A stretch of DNA of 64,000 nt from Candidatus Burkholderia verschuerenii (lineage in GTDB: Bacteria; Pseudomonadota; Gammaproteobacteria; Burkholderiales; Burkholderiaceae): assembly GCF_001189365.1 (NCBI RefSeq), contig NZ_LFJJ01000002.1, forward strand, positions 1 to 64,000, given 5' to 3'. Position 1 is the stretch's first letter, and the number at the start of each line of letters is the position of its first letter. The notes beneath the pieces are model-generated. The model had not been told where the DNA came from, did not search any database, and saw only the letters and a list, made by a program, of their open reading frames with translations. Below are positions 32,325 through 40,863 of this stretch, piece after piece. A program made the translations under genes and the position numbers.

Positions 32325-33008
32325 CTACTGTCTTTCGGTTGGTGGGCCGCCGCGCAGACGGGCCGCCGCCCCGGTCACACCAACGCCGTTCATGAGCGCG
32401 TAGTGAATCAGGTCTGCGTTGGTGCGAAGCTGTAGCTTGTCGAGCAGGCGCGCGCGGTAGGTGCTGGCCGTCTTCACGCTGATCGACAGTTCGTCGGCCA
32501 CATCCACCAACCTCATTCCCCGCGCAAGCAGACAAAGCGTCTGGTACTCGCGATTCGACAGATCTTCGTGGGAAGGCTCGGAAGCCTGCCCCGAGATCTG
32601 GTCGATCAGCGAAGTGAGCGAACTCGCCTGGACGAATCTGCGGCCAGCGGCCACCGCGCGCAAAGCGTCCAGCATTTCCTGACGCGTCGCCATAGCCCCA
32701 ACGACGCCAGTCGCGCCACTGCGCAGCGCCCGCAACGTGCGATCGGCGCCCTCGGCAAGATCGAGCGCGAGAACGCCCATCGTGGGCGAGTGCGCCCGCG
32801 CGCGACCGATCAGATCGAACGCTGGCGCATCTTTTAGATCCAGATCAATAACGACGGCCGCGTGGTTTTGCAGACGGCGCATTTCCTCGGCGAGGTCTCT
32901 TGCAGAGACGGCAAAAACGCACACGTCAGCGACGCCAGCGGCTGTCACGAGCGCCTCGATCCCAAAGCACCGTAGCGGGTCTGAGACGGCTACCAGTACA
33001 CTCGACAT
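32325..33008 (-). CDS. NarL/LuxR-type response regulator
   Basis: 227 residues: a receiver domain (residues 1-115; phosphoacceptor Asp in AVVIDLDLKD) and a LuxR-type helix-turn-helix (residues 150-210: LSNREYQTLCLLARGM, ISVKTASTYRARLLDKLQLR). There is no histidine kinase gene nearby, so it is an orphan. It may act on transfer or stability genes. The C-terminal RLRGGPPTERQ is short and basic. Confidence 0.88.
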   Translation of the reverse strand: MSSVLVAVSDPLRCFGIEALVTAAGVADVCVFAVSARDLAEEMRRLQNHAAVVIDLDLKDAPAFDLIGRARAHSPTMGVLALDLAEGADRTLRALRSGATGVVGAMATRQEMLDALRAVAAGRRFVQASSLTSLIDQISGQASEPSHEDLSNREYQTLCLLARGMRLVDVADELSISVKTASTYRARLLDKLQLRTNADLIHYALMNGVGVTGAAARLRGGPPTERQ

Positions 33009-33020
33009 GGCGCGACCCCG

Positions 33021-34607
33021 CTACAGCCGCATACGCGGCTTGTGAGCGTCTAGAAGTGCCGCCCTGTCCGCGACCTGGCCCGTATCGTTGTCGATCATCC
33101 ACGGTGAACTGTCCATCACACGAATGATCCGCTCGTGAAGATCGATCGTGTCCGGCAGATCCTCGCCCTTCGCGAAGGACAATTCCAGCGCTTGTCGGCG
33201 CTCGTCCAGCACGCGGTAATCGTCTCGCGTCACGTCTTCGACACCGATATCGCGCCAACCTTGGGGCAACTCGTTGCCGGTCGCAAGGACGACATGCGAG
33301 ATGTCGATCTGTGCATCGGTATCGAACGAAGGATCGGTGCCATCCTGCCACTTGAAGGGATAGTTGATCACGACGCGACCACCGGACAACAGCAGTCCCT
33401 TGGCGGAACACTCAACCGGATAGCATGCGTGTGATGCAACGACAGTCACGGGGGCCGGCGAGCCGCCCGTGTGACGCTCCAGCCGGTCCCAACGAAGCGA
33501 AAAAAGGGCATTTTCAAGATCCGCGCGATCCTCTGGCTTGAGAACCGCACTCTGCGCCTTGAGAAGGCCAGCCCGCTCGCGTTGCAGATCCTGAATGTGC
33601 TGCCGATCCAAACCCACCCATCCATTCCGATGGGGGGCAAGATCACTCTCGATCTGCTGGATGCGAGAAACCGACTCGACCGGAAACTCTTTCGGCGTGC
33701 TCAGCATGTACTCGCACCACGCAATCTCCGCGTCGATCTCATCGACGGTCGCCGGGTAGTCATCAGCGCCCATACGCGCACTGTTGCGCACGTGGAGGCC
33801 GGACAGATCGAAATCACTGGCGCTCGCTGCGTCCCGATTCAGCGTCGCCGGCTCGATACATACAAAGAAGCTTTCGGCATCGTCATCGTAACCACCGACC
33901 TGAATGCCTATCGCCTTCAATGCATCGCCGCTGCTCCGGCTTGCGGCAATCCGGCCAAAGAGCAGACTACCCTTTTTGACGATAAGGAGTTCAGCCAGAG
34001 CACGCATCTTCTGCGGATTTTCGCCTGCCAGGGCAATTAGCTGCATCGCCTGGGACTGACGCGGTTGGTCGGCTACGTCGGCGTCGAGGCCGACCAACGA
34101 GGCGGGCACTGAAGCGAGCGGACGTTCGCTCGTCCACTGGCCGCGCTTTTCCGCAGGAAGCCGATCGAGCGACAGGAACTCGACGCCTTCCCGCTCGTCG
34201 CGGTATTCCCACGCCTTTGCACTCGCAATCTGCGCGGCGATCGCCGCCTGAAGATCTGACTCATCAATCCAGCGGATCAGGTGCTCCCGGCCGCGCCCGG
34301 CACATCTGAGCTTCACGAGGTGGCCGTCCCGCTGGACCGGCTCGCCGATAAAATTCGCGGTGTGTCCGTTGTAGCCGTCCGGTAAGTTGACCACGATATT
34401 AGTCGCCATATTCTCGCCTTTCAGCTTAGCCATCTCCTCCTCAGCGCCTTCTCGCGTGTCATGCAGCGTGCCGGAAGCAATTCCGCACACACTTCCGTCG
34501 TCCTCGGTTTCGACGACCCAGTAGCCCTCGACAGACTTGCGGCCATCGTCATCCACAAAGACATTCGCTTGTACGGCCATACGGACGGCATCCGATCGCT
34601 CTTTCAC
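33021..34607 (-). CDS. Large hypothetical protein with KPRMRL tail
   Basis: 528 residues; GTG at 34607 after a strong AGGAGG. Several mixed alpha/beta segments are visible but no known domain, membrane segment or catalytic motif. The C-terminus is DAHKPRMRL, a clear member of the basic tail family. It lies in a run of leftward genes (38.3-33.0 kb), four of which carry that tail. A polyvalent protein delivered with the DNA is possible. Confidence 0.7.
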   Translation of the reverse strand: MKERSDAVRMAVQANVFVDDDGRKSVEGYWVVETEDDGSVCGIASGTLHDTREGAEEEMAKLKGENMATNIVVNLPDGYNGHTANFIGEPVQRDGHLVKLRCAGRGREHLIRWIDESDLQAAIAAQIASAKAWEYRDEREGVEFLSLDRLPAEKRGQWTSERPLASVPASLVGLDADVADQPRQSQAMQLIALAGENPQKMRALAELLIVKKGSLLFGRIAASRSSGDALKAIGIQVGGYDDDAESFFVCIEPATLNRDAASASDFDLSGLHVRNSARMGADDYPATVDEIDAEIAWCEYMLSTPKEFPVESVSRIQQIESDLAPHRNGWVGLDRQHIQDLQRERAGLLKAQSAVLKPEDRADLENALFSLRWDRLERHTGGSPAPVTVVASHACYPVECSAKGLLLSGGRVVINYPFKWQDGTDPSFDTDAQIDISHVVLATGNELPQGWRDIGVEDVTRDDYRVLDERRQALELSFAKGEDLPDTIDLHERIIRVMDSSPWMIDNDTGQVADRAALLDAHKPRMRL

Positions 34608-34641
34608 TTTCTCCTCCTATTCAAGAATGCGTACTGACTGG

Positions 34642-36075
34642 TCACTTGTTTCGCATCCTCATCGCTGGCTTGTTCTCCAACGATTCGGCATCTTTCACGT
34701 CTTCGTCCGCCTGTTGATCCACGACTTTCCATCCATCCACAAGCGTCTTGCGCCAACCAGAGGCGAAAACGTCCTGTCCGTACTCGGCCTCCAGTTTGTT
34801 CTCGACGTACTTGTGCTTCGGATAGAACTGCGCCATGTACCGACGCGCGACGGCATCGAACACGCGCTGCTCGTCCGTCGTAAGGCCGCCGGCTAGTTCG
34901 CCGGTTGGAATGATTGCGTGGTGCGCAGAGACCTTGGAATCGTTCCAGCACGAATACTTGAAGCCCGGATTCGTCCCACTCGCGAGCTTCATGTACTGCC
35001 CGGAAATGCCCTTCAGTACGTCGGGCGCTTCTTCATGCATGGACTGAGGGAGGTACTGACAATCGGTGCCCACATAGGTCACCATCTTGCGGGTCTGATA
35101 CAACGACTGCGTGGCTTTGGACGTTTCCTTAGCCGACATGGCGTGCCGGGCCGACATTTCCGATTGCAGCTTCGCCAGGTTGAACGGTAGCGGCGGCTCC
35201 TGCTCACGCTCGATCGCCGTGTAGTGCGTGACAACGCCCGCCAATCCTGCCTTGATACGCGCAACAATCGCCTCTGCAACGCGCCGATCGATGATCCGGC
35301 CTTCGCTGTCGATGCCAGCCTGATCCGCGCCTTCCAGCCGCCCTGCCCATTCGAGCACGCGACCGTCCGGCAACTCGATCTCCGGCACGTAGTAGGTGAC
35401 CGCCTTGAAATTGCGGATCTCCAGTTCACGGATGACGACGAGACCGAGCGTCGGCGTCTGGACCCGACCGACCGATAGGGCCTCTTCGAGCCGCACGCCG
35501 ATCGCCGCGCGCACGCCGCGCGAACCGTTCATACCGATGAGCCAGTCCGCCTCGGAGCGCGCCTCGCCTGCATAGCGCCGATTTACAAACTGCGGCTCGC
35601 CATTTTTACGGCGATTCTGCGGAGCAAAGGCGGTGCGAAGCGATGCCTCGTTGTTTGCCGTGATCAGCACGCGTTCGACGGGCTTTGCGCTGCCGTCAGG
35701 GTTGATCCCTGCATACGCAATCACTTCGTCGGCAATCAACTGCCCCTCGCGGTCGATATCGCCTGCGTTGACGATGATGTCGGCCTCTTTGAGCAGCTTC
35801 ACGACCGTTCGAAGCTGGTCGGCCTTATCCTTGTCAGCGAAGTGCCGAAATTTCGGCGGCAGGATCGGCAGTTGGTCGAATCCACGCGCGCTCTTCTGCG
35901 CGTCGGCCATGTAGTCCTCGGGCGATCCGAGGTCGAGCAGATGCCCGATGTTATTCGTAACGTAATCGCCGTTCTTCAGCAGGTATGCACCGCTCAGGCG
36001 CTTCTCGATGCCGAGGAATTCTGCAACGTGCTTGGCAACGTCCGGCTTTTCAGTGAGATAGGTACGCTTTGGCAT
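34642..36075 (-). CDS. Topoisomerase III-like type IA topoisomerase, aberrant active site
   Basis: 477 residues. The Toprim domain has YLTEKPDVAKHVAEFLG and DIDREGQLIADE (106-117). The topoisomerase core includes EEALSVGRVQTPTLG (197-211). The catalytic Tyr lies in TYVGTDCQYL (Tyr about 334); in type IA enzymes this motif is normally TYPRTDS.YL, so the Arg is Gly and the Ser is Cys. It lacks the C-terminal zinc ribbons of full-length TopB. It ends in KPAMRMRNK. Plasmid TopB/TraE-like enzymes help transfer and replication; activity of this version is uncertain. Confidence 0.85.
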   Translation of the reverse strand: MPKRTYLTEKPDVAKHVAEFLGIEKRLSGAYLLKNGDYVTNNIGHLLDLGSPEDYMADAQKSARGFDQLPILPPKFRHFADKDKADQLRTVVKLLKEADIIVNAGDIDREGQLIADEVIAYAGINPDGSAKPVERVLITANNEASLRTAFAPQNRRKNGEPQFVNRRYAGEARSEADWLIGMNGSRGVRAAIGVRLEEALSVGRVQTPTLGLVVIRELEIRNFKAVTYYVPEIELPDGRVLEWAGRLEGADQAGIDSEGRIIDRRVAEAIVARIKAGLAGVVTHYTAIEREQEPPLPFNLAKLQSEMSARHAMSAKETSKATQSLYQTRKMVTYVGTDCQYLPQSMHEEAPDVLKGISGQYMKLASGTNPGFKYSCWNDSKVSAHHAIIPTGELAGGLTTDEQRVFDAVARRYMAQFYPKHKYVENKLEAEYGQDVFASGWRKTLVDGWKVVDQQADEDVKDAESLENKPAMRMRNK

Positions 36076-36083
36076 GGTCTACC

Positions 36084-37022
36084 TCACGCGAGCTTCATGC
36101 GACGGGGCGCGGCGCGATCTGACGCTGCATCCGTGTCGTGAAGCGATGGAAGATCATCGAACTTCATGATCTCGATCCCGTGCCCCGTATACGTCGCCCT
36201 TTCAGCGAAGACATACACGCGGTCCGTTTGAAGACCGGCACTCCTGGCTTCCGCGAGGATGTCCAGATAGACCGCACGATTTAGAGTTGCTGGCACGACA
36301 AAGATGCCTCGGCCGGTTTTTGCGACCTTTGCCGCGAGAAAACCCTCAGACATCATGGGTTCAATGCCCTTCCCTGCATACGCAACCTTGATGACCTGCT
36401 CCTTGAACGTCAGCGACGGACGCTCCCGCGCGGCCTGCGGCGCGGCCTGTTGCGTCCGTTGCTCAGCGGCGGCGATCGCCGCGTCGAGCCGGTCTGCGAG
36501 TTCCTTTGAAACGCCTCCGTGCGCGGCCCAGGCAGCGGGAAGCAGATCTTTCCCCTGGCGCAACACAGCGAGCATGTCCGCCTCCAGCGCAGGACCGGCC
36601 TTGGCTCGCTCAACGGTCTCCGACACAAGTGCTACCGCCGCGCGTGGCAGACCACACCGCTCGGCAAAGCCAGGATCGGGCAGCGCAGCTTGAACCTGCT
36701 CCAAGGCTTCGAAGACTGTCCAGGCTGGCCTCTGCGTCGGCTCCGAACTCGCAATTTGCCGCGTGCGCGCGGAAAGGACATTTCCGTCCGTCACCGCGAA
36801 GTCCAGCAGGTTATCCGCCACGTGGCTAATGATTGCCTTATGGCGTGCTTCAACGCTCACGCCGCCTTGCGGAATTGCGCTCATGACCTTGACACGATCG
36901 CCCAACGACATGACGTTGAGCCAGTAGTCCTGCGCGAGCGCGAGTCGCGTAGTCGGCATACCGTAGTCGTCAACGAACTGGACCGGTTCTCCGGTCATAC
37001 TCAGATTGGTTTGGTCGGCCAT
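36084..37022 (-). CDS. Hypothetical protein with PRRMKLA tail
   Basis: ATG at 37022 preferred because GAGG lies at 6-base spacing; GTG/ATG codons 4 and 2 codons upstream overlap the previous stop. 312 residues, soluble. The C-terminal third (EQVIKVAYAGKGIEPMMSEG, then GIFVVPATLNRAVYLDILAE) looks like an alpha/beta domain also seen in plasmid accessory proteins. It ends in RAAPRRMKLA, related to the shared tail. Function unknown. Confidence 0.65.
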   Translation of the reverse strand: MADQTNLSMTGEPVQFVDDYGMPTTRLALAQDYWLNVMSLGDRVKVMSAIPQGGVSVEARHKAIISHVADNLLDFAVTDGNVLSARTRQIASSEPTQRPAWTVFEALEQVQAALPDPGFAERCGLPRAAVALVSETVERAKAGPALEADMLAVLRQGKDLLPAAWAAHGGVSKELADRLDAAIAAAEQRTQQAAPQAARERPSLTFKEQVIKVAYAGKGIEPMMSEGFLAAKVAKTGRGIFVVPATLNRAVYLDILAEARSAGLQTDRVYVFAERATYTGHGIEIMKFDDLPSLHDTDAASDRAAPRRMKLA

Positions 37023-37030
37023 GGTCATCC

Positions 37031-38008
37031 TCACGCGGGACGGAATCGGGCGCGCGGCTGCTCATCGTTTGCCGCATGGGGTTCTACATTCGCCGTGGCG
37101 GCCGGTGACTTCACGTCGAACAGCTTGTCCAGTTCGTGCGACAACTGTTCGCGTTGTGCAATTTCCCACTCTTTCGAACCGATTTTGCACACGGTGCGAT
37201 CGATGAATGCTTCTTTGTTTTCCTCATAAACAACGTCTTCCCGAATGTACAACTGCGACGGATCAAGACGGTGCTCTTGGGCAAAGCGATGCAGTACCAT
37301 CGCATTTCGCTCGGTTTCGACCCAGAACGGCGATCCGACCTTGCAAATCGGTCGAGAGGGGTTCTCCGCGCCCCCATAGAGCCGTACCTCGCCGCTCTCC
37401 AGCACGAGGTCATCGACCTTGACACGATGCGCCAGTGCTAGCCGCCGAAGCATTTCTACAGTGCCGATGCGATCGGGTATCGCACGATCGACAGGCGGCG
37501 GCTCTCGCCACGAACCTTCCGTCGTGTCGGCCGCGCGCGCGTGCGCCCACTCATACCGACCCGAGTCATCCAGCCGATCCTGTGAATGGAGCGATTCGCG
37601 AGCGTCTTCGCGCAGGCGCTCGCCGCGCTCCGCGAGCATTTTCTTCAGCCCGGTGAATCCGCGAGCAAGCGACACCGAAGCCGCGCTGACAATCGGCGCA
37701 GCGACCATGAAGGCAAAGCCGCGCGCCTGGGTGTTACCGCCGAACGAAGGAAGCTTGCCTTCGAGGCCACGGCGAAGAAACTCACCGAACGGGTATTGAA
37801 CGAGTGTGTCCTTGTACGCATTCACAGCAGCGATGCCGCCGTGCTTGAGAACGCCAAGCTCACCGTGTGCTTCGAGCGCACAGCCTGCGACAGCGACCGT
37901 CGCGCCAATCACTGCCGGAATGCTGACGGCCAGCTTGAGATCGACCTTCGACAACTTTTCAGCGAAACGCGCGAAGATACCTTCTGCCTTTTTCTGGAAT
38001 TCGCTCAT
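37031..38008 (-). CDS. Membrane-associated protein with PRARFRPA tail
   Basis: 325 residues. Two hydrophobic segments (LAVSIPAVIGATVAVAGCAL near 26-45 and GFAFMVAAPIVSAASVSLA near 98-116) anchor it; the rest is a charged soluble part with two similar units (RLYGGAENPSRPICKVGSPF and EAFIDRTVCKIGSKEWEIAQ) that look like an internal duplication. C-terminus DEQPRARFRPA. Function unknown. Confidence 0.65.
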   Translation of the reverse strand: MSEFQKKAEGIFARFAEKLSKVDLKLAVSIPAVIGATVAVAGCALEAHGELGVLKHGGIAAVNAYKDTLVQYPFGEFLRRGLEGKLPSFGGNTQARGFAFMVAAPIVSAASVSLARGFTGLKKMLAERGERLREDARESLHSQDRLDDSGRYEWAHARAADTTEGSWREPPPVDRAIPDRIGTVEMLRRLALAHRVKVDDLVLESGEVRLYGGAENPSRPICKVGSPFWVETERNAMVLHRFAQEHRLDPSQLYIREDVVYEENKEAFIDRTVCKIGSKEWEIAQREQLSHELDKLFDVKSPAATANVEPHAANDEQPRARFRPA

Positions 38009-38017
38009 GGACTGGCC

Positions 38018-38260
38018 TCAGTTGATGACGGGATATTCGTGTTCGACCAGTTCGCAGAACTCGTCGGCCAGGCTCAACATGCCGACCGTCTCGGGGTTGG
38101 CCGCGTCGATCCGGCCAGCCACGTAGTCCGACAGGAAGGCTGCGTAGACCATTGCGTGCGATCTGACGATGCTTCCCTCGTCAATCCGCCCGGTGCAGGC
38201 GTCGAGGCGCGGAATCAAACGCTTGGCGCGTTCTTTCTGAGCAATTGCTGCAAGTGACAT
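38018..38260 (-). CDS. Small hypothetical protein, 80 aa
   Basis: ATG at 38260 after GGAGCTTGAA. MSLAAIAQKERAKRLIPRLD opening; helical and acidic C-terminus. It is the first gene of the leftward operon driven from operator copy 6. Function unknown. Confidence 0.6.
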   Translation of the reverse strand: MSLAAIAQKERAKRLIPRLDACTGRIDEGSIVRSHAMVYAAFLSDYVAGRIDAANPETVGMLSLADEFCELVEHEYPVIN

Positions 38261-38276
38261 TTCAAGCTCCTTAATT

Positions 38277-38300
38277 TGTGTATCGTTGTTATGATACGCA
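38277..38300. promoter_or_regulatory. Plasmid operator palindrome, copy 6
   Basis: TGTGTATC and GATACGCA with spacer GTTGTTAT, 16 bases before the start at 38260 on the minus strand. Close to the consensus. Confidence 0.65.
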
Positions 38301-38328
38301 TTTTTCAGGATACACCAAAACCTGCGGC

Positions 38329-39765
38329 TCACGGACGGTAGCGCGCCCTCGGCGGGGCTGACGCGTCAACGTCACCCGCCCCATGCTCGGAAAGAAAGCG
38401 TGCCTTAGCGGATTTGAACGCCGGCGAATCGCCCTCGCTGATGACCGGCGCGGCCCTGGCGTCGTTCGCGCCAATTTCCACAGCATCAATCCAGCGCAGC
38501 ACCTTGAGGTGTGTAATGGCGGTCTGCGCTGCTCCGTTGTATTCGCCATGCTCCTTGATCTTGAAAGTCGCCTCTAGCGACCGGCCGATGCCTTCCTTGA
38601 TTTCAAGCGGGCAGGCCGAGGTTTTCCACTTGATCCGGTTGCCATCGTTATCGCGAAACAACACGAGATCAGATGATCCATAGATCGTATCGATCGGAAC
38701 CACCCGCTCCACGACAAGCGAACCGGTCACCTTCTGGCCCGGCTGGCCGATGTGTTCGCTTCGCTTACGATTTTCAGCCTTCGCTGCATGCGCGCGCTGA
38801 TACAGCGGCACCGTCGCGGCCGCGAACGCCAGATGATTGCTCTTGAGCGATATTGCATCCTGCATCAACAGCAGCTTCACATTGCGATCGAAGGTCGATT
38901 CTTCTTCTTTGCCCTCAATCCACGCGCGGACTGCGTTTGCCGTCTCAACGTGTCGCTCGTGTTGTGTAAGGTATTTCTCGCGAAGCTCCGTGTTTTTCGT
39001 TCGTATAAGCAGACCAGGCAAGGAAAGAGCGTCACTGTACGTCGGAGACAGGTCCGTTTCCCGCGCCTTCGATGCGGACACGAAGCCAAAGTTTTCAGCC
39101 ATGAAGCTCACGTCGGCGAGATACTGGTCCGTTCTGACCGCGTTGACTCGACCCGAGCGGCCGAACTCGGCAAACTCGTCCTCGGCGAGTCTGATGACGC
39201 TCCACATCTGAGCCATAAAGAGAGCGGCAGCGGGATCGATACCAGTGAAGTCCTCCAGGCAGTTGCTTCCGACCTCTTTGTAGTCGCCGCTCTCGTCATC
39301 ACGCAGGAGGTAGCCGTCTTTCCTGCGACGATTGGTGTTGCAGTGCTCGCACTCGATCGGACAATCGGCGCGCGCGGTGAGCGCCGCCACGTCGGACGCG
39401 CCTCGGGAGACGGCGAAAACAAGATTCCCGCCTTCGACAGCTTCGATCTTGCCGACCACGCGCCAGTGCCCGAGCTTGATCTCCGGGTATTCGATCTGCA
39501 AGCGCTTGATGAGCACAGGTTGCTCCACATCCTGCACTCGTGAAACAGGGACGAGGTAGGTCAGCAGCTTGTCCGAATCGCGGCCGACGTTTTCACTTTT
39601 TCGCTCATAGAGCGCGTCCGTAGCGCTGACTATCTTGATGGGCGACAGACCGAACTTCACCGCCTTCTTGTTGAGCGATTCCAGCCGCTTTTCGAATGCC
39701 ACCATCTGCGCCGGCTCGACCAGTACGGTGGAGGCGTTTAGTTCACTCACCTGTTGTTCGCTCAT
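38329..39765 (-). CDS. Large hypothetical protein with Zn motif and PRARYRP tail
   Basis: 478 residues. A zinc site is likely in CPIECEHCNTNRRRKDGYLL (about 145-165), with a fourth Cys in EVGSNCLEDFTGI. A C-terminal beta-rich domain (KVTGSLVVERVVPIDTIYGS, DGNRIKWKTSACPLEI) resembles an OB fold. Similar Cys arrangements occur in uncharacterised proteins of phages and conjugative elements. It ends in SAPPRARYRP. Role unknown. Confidence 0.7.
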   Translation of the reverse strand: MSEQQVSELNASTVLVEPAQMVAFEKRLESLNKKAVKFGLSPIKIVSATDALYERKSENVGRDSDKLLTYLVPVSRVQDVEQPVLIKRLQIEYPEIKLGHWRVVGKIEAVEGGNLVFAVSRGASDVAALTARADCPIECEHCNTNRRRKDGYLLRDDESGDYKEVGSNCLEDFTGIDPAAALFMAQMWSVIRLAEDEFAEFGRSGRVNAVRTDQYLADVSFMAENFGFVSASKARETDLSPTYSDALSLPGLLIRTKNTELREKYLTQHERHVETANAVRAWIEGKEEESTFDRNVKLLLMQDAISLKSNHLAFAAATVPLYQRAHAAKAENRKRSEHIGQPGQKVTGSLVVERVVPIDTIYGSSDLVLFRDNDGNRIKWKTSACPLEIKEGIGRSLEATFKIKEHGEYNGAAQTAITHLKVLRWIDAVEIGANDARAAPVISEGDSPAFKSAKARFLSEHGAGDVDASAPPRARYRP

Positions 39766-40067
39766 TCCGGTTGCTCCAGGCGCATGAGCCGGACAGTTTC
39801 AGCAAACCGCTCGAAGAAAACCTCGTCGGCCTCGTCACGAAAAAGTATCTCGTCAGATCCCGATTGCAGCAGCGCGATGCCGGTTGCCACGGTGGATTCA
39901 CCTTCCAACGTCTCATACACGCCGAATTCAACCTGCGCGCCGTCCCGGTCCAGTCTCGCGATGGCCGTTGAGTCGGAGGTCTCCATGGACCAGGTGACAC
40001 GCGGCGGAATGTCAGTCCCCGCCAGGCCGATTTCGGCCATGAATTCCGATACGAACATTTTCGACAC
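39762..40067 (-). CDS. Small acidic hypothetical protein, 101 aa
   Basis: Overlaps the next gene's start (ATGA). Beta-rich, acidic (SMETSDSTAIARLDRDGAQV, EILFRDEADEVFFERFAETV). It shares an operon with the Zn-motif protein and the ParB-fold protein. Function unknown. Confidence 0.6.
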   Translation of the reverse strand: MSKMFVSEFMAEIGLAGTDIPPRVTWSMETSDSTAIARLDRDGAQVEFGVYETLEGESTVATGIALLQSGSDEILFRDEADEVFFERFAETVRLMRLEQPE

Positions 40068-40070
40068 TCC

Positions 40071-40796
40071 CTACATGCGCGGACGCGCTGACGACACCTT
40101 GGGTGCGTTGCCTTCCTCGAGGCGAGCCATGATCTGCCGGAAAAACGACCCTCCCTCGAAAGTCGTCTCCGCATGCCCGTAATAACGGATATCGGCAGCA
40201 ATGACATTCCAGTCGCTTTGCAACGCGGCCTGGATACGATGGTTGCCTTCGTAGACGCAGACCTCTTCACCGACATCGATGTTGATCGTCACCGGCTCGG
40301 CCATGCCGTTTTGCGCGAGATCCGCCTTGAACTTCTCCCACTCGGCGATGCCGTAATTCCCAAACCTCTGCTTGCCCGACTCGTCCTCGGTAAATTCGCG
40401 ACGCTCGCCCCGCACTCCACGCATCTGCGCGAGCGCGGACACAGGGATGATGACGGTCTCCTTGCGCGTCAAATGACGTTTGTTGCCGAATTCGCCTTCG
40501 TAGGTGGCCTCGGAGAGCATCACAGGGGCCTCGTGACCGCGAATTCCGACGCCGGGTTCCGGCTTGCGGGCGGCCTCGGCCAGCTTGTCGAACTCCGAGT
40601 CCTTCACGCGCGTGAGCCATTCCGGCCCGAACTCGTTGCGCAACCGTTGCAGCTCACCGGGAAATGCGGCTCGCAGCCAGCCGGAGAGCAGCTTATGCTT
40701 CCATGTCCGACCGTTTTCAGATCGAAACTTCACGAGTGCCCCAAGGAGATCGGGAGACAATTGCGACAGCGACGGTTTGTCGTTTTCTTGCGTCAT
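40071..40796 (-). CDS. ParB/sulfiredoxin-fold protein with ARPRM tail
   Basis: ATG at 40796 with GGAG at suitable spacing. 241 residues; the segment NIDVGEEVCVYEGNHRIQAA (about 178-197) is the ParB/Srx box (EGNHR in place of the usual GEHR/GNHR). The N-terminal half is helical and basic. The box marks a nuclease- or CTPase-like fold in phage and plasmid proteins. C-terminus SSARPRM. First gene of the operon behind operator copy 7. Confidence 0.7.
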   Translation of the reverse strand: MTQENDKPSLSQLSPDLLGALVKFRSENGRTWKHKLLSGWLRAAFPGELQRLRNEFGPEWLTRVKDSEFDKLAEAARKPEPGVGIRGHEAPVMLSEATYEGEFGNKRHLTRKETVIIPVSALAQMRGVRGERREFTEDESGKQRFGNYGIAEWEKFKADLAQNGMAEPVTINIDVGEEVCVYEGNHRIQAALQSDWNVIAADIRYYGHAETTFEGGSFFRQIMARLEEGNAPKVSSARPRM

Positions 40797-40815
40797 GGTT
40801 GACAACTCCGATTTG

Positions 40816-40839
40816 TCTGTATCCATATTATGATACGTA
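40816..40839. promoter_or_regulatory. Plasmid operator palindrome, copy 7
   Basis: TCTGTATC and GATACGTA with an 8-base spacer, 19 bases upstream of the start at 40796 (minus strand) and close to the end of the helicase gene. Confidence 0.6.
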
Positions 40840-40863
40840 TTGAAGTGCTCGACTTCAATGCAC

